Shown here: positions 1 through 5,176 of the stretch, piece after piece
Position numbering within the stretch: the stretch's first letter is position 1
How the letters are laid out: each line of letters opens with the position of its first letter
Assembly: GCA_027858635.1 (NCBI GenBank)
Contig: JAQICG010000029.1
Location: 1-5,176 of the forward strand
Direction of reading: 5' to 3'
DNA length: 5,176 bases
Source of the DNA: Gammaproteobacteria bacterium
GTDB lineage: Bacteria; Pseudomonadota; Gammaproteobacteria; SZUA-229
Notes under the pieces: model-generated
What the model saw: only the letters and a program-made list of their open reading frames with translations
The model's database searches: none
What the model was told of the DNA's origin: nothing
Position numbers and translations under genes: made by a program

Positions 1-1
1 G

Positions 2-3000
2 CTTTTCATCGCGGCAGCGGAAGGCATGGACGTTGCTGCTTTTGAGCGTCAGCTCTACATTATTCGCAAGCGCAGCACCAATCTGCTGCGCACGAGCGCA
101 TCGCTGGATCAGGGCGACATGTTTTTTGTCTGCTCGCTCTCGCCCCGCATCATTATCTACAAGGGCATGCTGACGGCGTTGCAGGTGAAGGCCTTTTTCA
201 CCGATCTGGTGGACGAGGACTATAAAACCCACCTGGCCATGGTGCATTCACGTTTCAGCACCAACACCTTTCCTTCCTGGGATCGTGCCCAGCCCAACCG
301 GTTCATGAGCCATAACGGCGAGATCAATACCCTGCTGGGTAACAAAAGCTGGATGGAAGCGCGTCAGGGCATGGTCAGCAGCGAGCTGTTCGGCGATGAT
401 ATCGACAAGTTATTTCCGATTGCCGAGGACGACTGTTCTGATTCGGGCAATTTCGACAATGTGCTCGAATTTCTGCTGATGTCCGGCCGCAGCCTGCAGG
501 AGGCGGTGATGATGATGATGCCGGAAGCGTGGCAGTCGGATCTCAACATGGATGCCGAGAAGAGGGCCTTTTACCGCTACAACTCCGCCCTGATGGAGCC
601 CTGGGATGGCCCGGCTTCGATTGCGTTCACTGATGGCCACTACATTGGTGCCACTCTGGACCGCAACGGCCTGCGCCCCAGTCGCTATTACCTCACCCAC
701 GATGACCGCGTGATCATGGCTTCTGAAGTCGGCGTGCTGGAGATAGAACCGAGCAACGTGAAATTCAAGGGCCGTTTGCAGCCGGGCAAAATGTTTCTGA
801 TCGATTTTGAAAAGGGCTGCCTGATTCCCGATGAGCAGCTCAAGTCCGAGTTTGCCCGCCAGCGCCCTTACGGTGAATGGCTGGAGCAGCAGGAGATCAA
901 GCTTTCCGAGCTGTCGCCCAATAAGGAACCCCACGGGTTCTATCCGGAGACCCTGCTGCCGCGCATGCAGGCCTTTGGCTACACCACTGAAACCATGCAG
1001 TTTATGCTGCTGCCGCTGGTTCAGGAGCTGCGCGACCCGGTCGGCTCAATGGGCAACGATTCCGCGCTGGCCTGTCTTTCCGACCGCCCGCGTATGATTT
1101 ACGATTATTTCAAGCAGTGCTTTGCGCAGGTCACCAATCCGCCTATCGATTCGATTCGTGAAGAAGTGGTGATGTCGCTGGAGTGCTATATCGGCCCGGA
1201 AGCCTATCTGCTGGAAACCACGGCGATGAACGCCCACCGCTTGCGCGTGCCGCACCCGATTCTGACCAATGAAGAGCTGGAATCGCTGAAGCATATGAAT
1301 CATCGTGGCTGGCGCACCATGACCATCGACATCACCTACGAGCGTGCGCAGGGCAGCGACGGTCTGGGGAAATGTCTGGACGCCATCTGCGCCCAGGCTT
1401 CGCAGGCGATTGAAGACGGTTACAGCCTGATTGTACTGTCCGACCGCAACATCGGCGCCGAGCGCATCCCGGTGAGCACTCTGCTGGCGAGCAGCGCCGT
1501 GCACCATCATCTGGTGCACAACCAGCAGCGCACTCGCATCGGTATCGTGCTGGAAACCGGCGAAGCGCGTGAAGTGCATCACCACTGCCTGCTAATCGGC
1601 TATGGCGCGGACGCGATCAACCCCTATCTGGCTTTCGAATCGCTGTTTCAGGCCAAGATCGATGGTCTGCTGGATGAGCAGGAATACCCCAATGACGATT
1701 CCATCGTCGCCGATTACCGCAAGGGCGTAGCCAAGGGCATGCTCAAGGTGATGGCGAAGATGGGCATTTCCACCTTGCAGTCCTACAAGGGTGCGCAGAT
1801 TTTTGAAGCGGTGGGCCTGGGCGAAGAGGTCATCGACCGCTGCTTCAAGGGCACTGCCAGTCGCATCAAGGGCGTGGCTTTTGACGTGCTGGCGGAAGAG
1901 TCCCTGCGCCGTCATGCCATTGGTTATCCCGGTCGCGATGTGGTCAGGATGCCGGTGCTGCCTAATCCCGGTGATTTCCACTGGCGCGCGGGCGGTGAAA
2001 CCCACATGTGGAATCCCGATACCATTGCCAATATTCAGCTGGCGGCGCGTAGCAATGACCGCGACGCCTATGCCAAATTTGCCCGCTTCTCCAATGAGGA
2101 GGCCACGCGCAAATCCACCCTGCGTGGTCTGCTCAAGTTCAGGGAGAACGTCAACGGCGGCGCCATTTCCCTCGACGAAGTGGAACCGGCGAAGGAGATC
2201 GTCAAGCGTTTCGCCACCGGCGCGATGAGCTTTGGCTCCATCTCGGCCGAGAGTCACGAAGCACTGGCGATTGCCATGAACCGGCTGGGCGGAAAATCCA
2301 ATACCGGTGAAGGCGGTGAGGATAGCGTGCGCTTCACACCCATGGCTAATGGCGATTCCAAACGCTCGGCGATCAAGCAGATCGCTTCCGGACGTTTTGG
2401 CGTCACCAACTGGTATCTCACCAACGCCGATGAATTGCAGATCAAGGTCGCCCAGGGCGCGAAACCGGGTGAGGGTGGCGAGCTGCCCGGTACCAAGGTG
2501 GATGTGACTATTGCGCGCATCCGCCATTCCACGCCGGGCGTGGGCCTGATCAGTCCGCCCCCGCACCACGATATTTATTCGATTGAGGATCTGGCGCAGC
2601 TGATTCACGACCTGAAAAACTCCAACCCCGCCGCCCGCATTAGCGTGAAACTGGTGTCGGAAGTGGGCGTGGGCACGATTGCCTCAGGCGTGGCCAAGGC
2701 CTTCTCCGACCACATTGTGATCGCCGGCCACGATGGCGGCACCGGTGCTTCGCCGCTGACTTCGGTGAAACACGCCGGTATGCCCTGGGAGCTGGGGCTG
2801 GCAGAAACCCACCAGACGCTGGTGATGAACGATCTGCGTTCGCGCGTGGTGCTACAGACCGACGGTCAGCTGAAAACCGGTCGCGATCTTGCTATGGCCG
2901 CCCTGCTGGGTGCGGAAGAGTATGGTTTTGCCACCGCGCCGCTGATCACCCTGGGCTGCATCATGATGCGCAAGTGTCATCTCAATACCTGTCCCGTGGG

Positions 3001-4093
3001 CATCGCCACGCAGGATGAAGAGCTGCGCAAGAAATTCAAGGGCAAACCCGAGCACGTGGTCAACTACCTGTTCATGGTGGCCGAAGAGATGCGCGAGATC
3101 ATGGCCTCGCTGGGTTTCAGAACGGTCAACGAGATGATCGGCCGCGTCGATGTGCTGGAAACCGACATTGCACTGGATCACTGGAAGAGTAAAGGCATTG
3201 ATCTCTCCATGCTGCTGACGCCGGCGGAAAAACCGGCGGATGGCACTGAAGTTTACTGCACCATAAAGCAGGATCATGGTCTGGACAAGGCGCTGGATAA
3301 CGAGATCATCAAGCTGGCTCAGCCCGCTATTTTGCGTGGCGAAAAAGTGCAGATACAGCTACCGATAATCAACATTAACCGCGTGGTCGGCACCATGCTG
3401 TCGCACGAGCTGGCGAAAGCCCGCTGGGGTAAGGCGCTGCCTGCTGACACCATCCATATTAAACTGCACGGCACCGCCGGTCAGAGTCTGGGCGCGTGGC
3501 TGTACGAAGGCGTCACTATCGAGCTGGAAGGTGATGCTAACGATTATGTCGGCAAGGGGCTGTCGGGCGGACGCATTATTGTCTATCCGCCGGCCAACAG
3601 CAGATTTGTGGCTGAGGAAAACATCATCGCCGGCAACGTTATTCTTTACGGCGCCACCAGCGGTGAAGCTTATTTCAGGGGCATCGTCGCCGAGCGTTTC
3701 TGCGTGCGTAACAGTGGTGCGGTCACCGTGGTGGAAGGCGTGGGCGACCACGGCTGTGAATACATGACCGGTGGCCGGGTGGTGGTGCTGGGTGAAGCCG
3801 GGCGCAACTTTGCCGCGGGCATGAGCGGCGGCGTGGCCTATATCTGGGATCATAACGGCAAATTTGCGGCTAACTGCAATCCGGGCACGGTGCTGCTGGA
3901 AGCAGTGGAAGCGGACGAGGACATAGAAGAGCTGAAGACGATGATCGAGAATCATCTGAAATACACCGGCTCAGCCGTGGCGCGTACCATTCTGGAGAGA
4001 TGGGATGAGTCGCTGCCACAGTTTACTAAGGTCATGCCCACCGACTACAAACGCGTGTTGGCGGAAATAAAAGCACGGGAAGCGGCGGCTTAA
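2..4093 (+). CDS. gltB: Glutamate synthase large (alpha) subunit, 5'-truncated by the window edge
   Basis: GltB makes two glutamates from glutamine and 2-oxoglutarate in the cytoplasm, with electrons supplied by GltD. The frame is open from base 2, so the ATG at 26 is internal. Eight in-frame residues (LFIAAAEG) precede it, and by family comparison about 125 N-terminal residues, including catalytic Cys1, lie upstream. Residues are counted from the ATG at 26. The class II glutaminase domain runs to about 285: HSRFSTNTFPSW (74-85, with the substrate-binding Arg76), NGEINT (97-102, oxyanion-hole Asn-Gly), SDSGNFD (138-144) and DRNGLRP (212-218). A central linker domain spans about 320-615. The FMN synthase domain spans about 700-1060, with MSFGSIS (734-740), GKSNTGEGGED (756-766), PGEGGELPG (814-822) and GHDGGTGASP (901-910). 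Cys978, Cys984 and Cys989 show the CX5CX4C spacing of the [3Fe-4S] cluster. A glycine-rich beta-helix domain (about 1140-1290) closes the protein. The C-terminus is complete, ending in TAA. No frameshift or missing key residue was seen. Identification is secure; NADPH rather than ferredoxin as donor is inferred from the adjacent gltD. Confidence 0.97.
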   Translation, partial: LFIAAAEGMDVAAFERQLYIIRKRSTNLLRTSASLDQGDMFFVCSLSPRIIIYKGMLTALQVKAFFTDLVDEDYKTHLAMVHSRFSTNTFPSWDRAQPNRFMSHNGEINTLLGNKSWMEARQGMVSSELFGDDIDKLFPIAEDDCSDSGNFDNVLEFLLMSGRSLQEAVMMMMPEAWQSDLNMDAEKRAFYRYNSALMEPWDGPASIAFTDGHYIGATLDRNGLRPSRYYLTHDDRVIMASEVGVLEIEPSNVKFKGRLQPGKMFLIDFEKGCLIPDEQLKSEFARQRPYGEWLEQQEIKLSELSPNKEPHGFYPETLLPRMQAFGYTTETMQFMLLPLVQELRDPVGSMGNDSALACLSDRPRMIYDYFKQCFAQVTNPPIDSIREEVVMSLECYIGPEAYLLETTAMNAHRLRVPHPILTNEELESLKHMNHRGWRTMTIDITYERAQGSDGLGKCLDAICAQASQAIEDGYSLIVLSDRNIGAERIPVSTLLASSAVHHHLVHNQQRTRIGIVLETGEAREVHHHCLLIGYGADAINPYLAFESLFQAKIDGLLDEQEYPNDDSIVADYRKGVAKGMLKVMAKMGISTLQSYKGAQIFEAVGLGEEVIDRCFKGTASRIKGVAFDVLAEESLRRHAIGYPGRDVVRMPVLPNPGDFHWRAGGETHMWNPDTIANIQLAARSNDRDAYAKFARFSNEEATRKSTLRGLLKFRENVNGGAISLDEVEPAKEIVKRFATGAMSFGSISAESHEALAIAMNRLGGKSNTGEGGEDSVRFTPMANGDSKRSAIKQIASGRFGVTNWYLTNADELQIKVAQGAKPGEGGELPGTKVDVTIARIRHSTPGVGLISPPPHHDIYSIEDLAQLIHDLKNSNPAARISVKLVSEVGVGTIASGVAKAFSDHIVIAGHDGGTGASPLTSVKHAGMPWELGLAETHQTLVMNDLRSRVVLQTDGQLKTGRDLAMAALLGAEEYGFATAPLITLGCIMMRKCHLNTCPVGIATQDEELRKKFKGKPEHVVNYLFMVAEEMREIMASLGFRTVNEMIGRVDVLETDIALDHWKSKGIDLSMLLTPAEKPADGTEVYCTIKQDHGLDKALDNEIIKLAQPAILRGEKVQIQLPIININRVVGTMLSHELAKARWGKALPADTIHIKLHGTAGQSLGAWLYEGVTIELEGDANDYVGKGLSGGRIIVYPPANSRFVAEENIIAGNVILYGATSGEAYFRGIVAERFCVRNSGAVTVVEGVGDHGCEYMTGGRVVVLGEAGRNFAAGMSGGVAYIWDHNGKFAANCNPGTVLLEAVEADEDIEELKTMIENHLKYTGSAVARTILERWDESLPQFTKVMPTDYKRVLAEIKAREAAA

Positions 4094-4126
4094 TCGGGCG
4101 TCGACTGGTCGTCATCAGTAAAACAC

Positions 4127-4132
4127 TATAAT
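4127..4132 (+). promoter_or_regulatory. Possible -10 hexamer (TATAAT) upstream of gltD
   Basis: The six bases match the sigma-70 -10 consensus exactly. No good -35 lies at the usual distance: with a 16-18 base spacer the best match is 2 of 6, and the better TCGACT (4101-4106, 4 of 6) is 20 bases away. There is no extended -10 TG. Initiation here would start about 4139, leaving a leader of roughly 9 bases and removing part of the ribosome binding site. A working gltD promoter is therefore doubtful, and the match may be chance in a short AT-rich stretch. Confidence 0.2.
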
Positions 4133-4135
4133 TTC

Positions 4136-4143
4136 AGAGAAGA
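4136..4143 (+). promoter_or_regulatory. Weak Shine-Dalgarno sequence of gltD
   Basis: The purine run AGAGAAGA precedes the gltD ATG. Its GAGA part (4137-4140) ends seven bases before the start codon at 4148, a normal spacing. It lacks a full GGAGG core, so it is a moderate to weak site. It supports ATG 4148 over the ATG at 4143, for which the spacing would be only two bases. Confidence 0.55.
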
Positions 4144-4147
4144 TGTA

Positions 4148-5176
4148 ATGGGAAAACCTACTGGCTTTAAAGAATTTGAACGCAAGACTGAAGCGTATCG
4201 TGAAGTCACGGTAAGGTTGGGTGATTATGATGAAATTTTCACCGGCGAGCATGATGTCGAACAGCTGCAAACTCAGGGCGCGCGCTGCATGGATTGCGGC
4301 GTACCTTTTTGTCAGTCCGATACCGGCTGTCCGGTCGATAACCTGATTCCGGAGTGGAATGATCTGGTCTACACCGAACAGTGGCGCAAGGCGCTGGATC
4401 GGCTGCACGCCACCAATAACTTTCCGGAATTCACGGGCCGGGTCTGTCCCGCGCCCTGCGAAGGGGCCTGTGTGCTGGGCATTAACGAGCCGGCAGTCAC
4501 CATCAAAAACATCGAACATGCGATCGTCGATCGTGGCTTTGCCGAAGGCTGGATTAAGGCCGAGGTGCCCAAATTCCACAGCGGCAAAAAAGTCGCCGTG
4601 GTGGGTTCGGGGCCGGCGGGGCTGGCGGCTGCGGCGCAGCTTAACCGGGCGGGCCATTCGGTCACCGTTTATGAACGCGCCGATCGCATTGGCGGCCTGC
4701 TGATGTACGGCATCCCCAACATGAAACTGGGCAAGGATGTGGTACAGCGCCGGGTTGACCTGCTGCACGCCGAAGGCGTCGAGTTTGTCACCAATGCCGA
4801 TGTCGGCGGAGAGGGTGAAAACGCCATCGACATCAATAATCTGCTCAAGGAAAATGGCGCGGTGCTGCTGGCGACCGGTTCGACCAGGGCGCGGGATATG
4901 GAGATACCGGGTCGTGATCTGAGCGGTATCTATCCGGCCATGGAATTCCTGACCGCCAATACCAAAAGCTTGCTCGATTCCAATCTAGAAGACGGCCGCT
5001 ACATTTCAGCCAAAGATAAAAAGGTGATTGTGATTGGCGGCGGCGATACCGGCACCGACTGCATCGGCACCGCCATTCGCCACGGCTGCACCTCCATTGA
5101 AAACATTGAATTGATGCCGCAGCCTGCCGTCGAGCGTACGGAAGATAATCCCTGGCCGTTATGGCCTCTGATCTAC
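4148..5176 (+). CDS. gltD: Glutamate synthase small (beta) subunit, 3'-truncated by the window edge
   Basis: GltD oxidises NAD(P)H on FAD and passes the electrons through iron-sulfur clusters to the FMN of GltB in the cytoplasmic glutamate synthase complex. The visible part is 343 codons with no stop. The family is usually about 470-490 residues, so roughly 130-145 are missing. The N-terminal cluster domain has Cys47, Cys50, Cys55 and Cys61 (RCMDCGVPFCQSDTGCP) and Cys100, Cys104 and Cys108 (RVCPAPCEGAC), the conserved cysteines around the two [4Fe-4S] clusters. The FAD dinucleotide fold begins at VAVVGSGPAGLA (149-160), followed by the conserved RIGGLLMYGIPNMKL (180-194). The NAD(P)H-binding fold begins at VIVIGGGDTGTD (293-304). 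The ATG at 4148 is chosen because the resulting MGKPTGF start is typical of the family, a purine-rich ribosome binding site sits at the right distance, and no other ATG, GTG or TTG lies in frame between it and the gltB stop. It is probably co-transcribed with gltB. Homologous domains occur in other flavin oxidoreductases such as dihydropyrimidine dehydrogenase, but the gltB neighbour makes GltD clear. Confidence 0.96.
   Translation, partial: MGKPTGFKEFERKTEAYREVTVRLGDYDEIFTGEHDVEQLQTQGARCMDCGVPFCQSDTGCPVDNLIPEWNDLVYTEQWRKALDRLHATNNFPEFTGRVCPAPCEGACVLGINEPAVTIKNIEHAIVDRGFAEGWIKAEVPKFHSGKKVAVVGSGPAGLAAAAQLNRAGHSVTVYERADRIGGLLMYGIPNMKLGKDVVQRRVDLLHAEGVEFVTNADVGGEGENAIDINNLLKENGAVLLATGSTRARDMEIPGRDLSGIYPAMEFLTANTKSLLDSNLEDGRYISAKDKKVIVIGGGDTGTDCIGTAIRHGCTSIENIELMPQPAVERTEDNPWPLWPLIY

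Larger units (their letters stand above)
4094..4147 (+). other. gltB-gltD intergenic spacer
   Basis: This 54-base gap lies between the gltB stop and the gltD start. It is more AT-rich toward its right end than the flanking genes. It contains no stem-loop followed by a T run, so no intrinsic terminator separates the genes, which fits co-transcription. The only inverted repeat noticed is CGAC-TG-GTCG at 4102-4111, whose two-base loop is too tight for a useful hairpin. Because 54 is a multiple of three and the spacer has no stop in the gltB frame, only the gltB TAA separates the two reading frames. Confidence 0.85.

Noticed and set aside
26..28. ATG at the left edge as the true start of gltB
   Set aside because: The frame is open upstream to the window edge and encodes family-like residues. 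Starting here would leave out catalytic Cys1 and about a third of the glutaminase domain.
506..520. Short GTG-ATG-ATG-ATG-ATG run that could be read as a microsatellite
   Set aside because: It encodes VMMMM in the EAVMMMMPEAW segment, where the family normally has a run of methionines, so protein constraint explains it.
1592..2608. Long minus-strand open frame (338 codons) inside gltB
   Set aside because: It lies wholly opposite a conserved part of gltB. The translation has no recognisable domain. Long antisense frames are expected where the sense gene favours G/C at third positions.
3359..3955. Minus-strand open frame of 198 codons opposite the GltB C-terminal domain
   Set aside because: It is a shadow of the glycine-rich beta-helix region. 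Its composition is rich in His, Ala and Val with no family resemblance, and no promoter or ribosome binding site was noticed.
4102..4111. Inverted repeat CGAC-TG-GTCG after the gltB stop, as a possible terminator
   Set aside because: The stem is four base pairs with a two-base loop and no T run follows, so it cannot act as an intrinsic terminator.
4115..4768. Minus-strand open frame of 217 codons opposite gltD and the spacer
   Set aside because: It is fully explained as the antisense of gltD codons. It crosses the gltD start and contains no recognisable motif.

Overview
The window holds two adjacent plus-strand genes, both cut by its edges: gltB, the large (alpha) subunit of NADPH-dependent glutamate synthase (GOGAT), and gltD, its small (beta) subunit. 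Together they fill almost all of the window. gltB enters at the left edge already inside its glutaminase domain and ends at 4093. A 54-base gap follows, then gltD starts at 4148 and runs off the right edge still open. No RNA gene, mobile element, CRISPR array, long repeat or terminator was seen.

The organism is a bacterium with fairly GC-rich DNA and a strong G/C preference at third codon positions. The gltB-gltD order and protein sequences fit a proteobacterium, possibly a gammaproteobacterium, but two conserved housekeeping genes do not settle this. From memory, both proteins look closer to the NADH-GOGAT type found in plants, fungi and some bacterial phyla than to the E. coli pair. Signs of this are the PSWDRAQP and SDSGNFDNVLEFLL stretches of GltB and the MGKPTGF start of GltD. 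That is an impression, not an alignment.

The two products work as one enzyme. GltB hydrolyses glutamine in its N-terminal domain, passes the ammonia internally to its FMN domain, and forms glutamate from 2-oxoglutarate. GltD takes electrons from NAD(P)H through FAD and sends them via iron-sulfur clusters to FMN. With glutamine synthetase this is the main ammonia assimilation route at low ammonium. Every active-site and cluster motif checked in the visible parts is intact, so both genes look functional.

The only places worth a second look are in and around the short gap. gltB and gltD share a reading frame, with only the gltB stop codon between them. A start-stop ATGTAA overlaps the gltD start codon, and a perfect TATAAT hexamer lies just upstream. 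None of these is strong evidence of anything new. I see no undescribed system here; this is an ordinary core-metabolism region.
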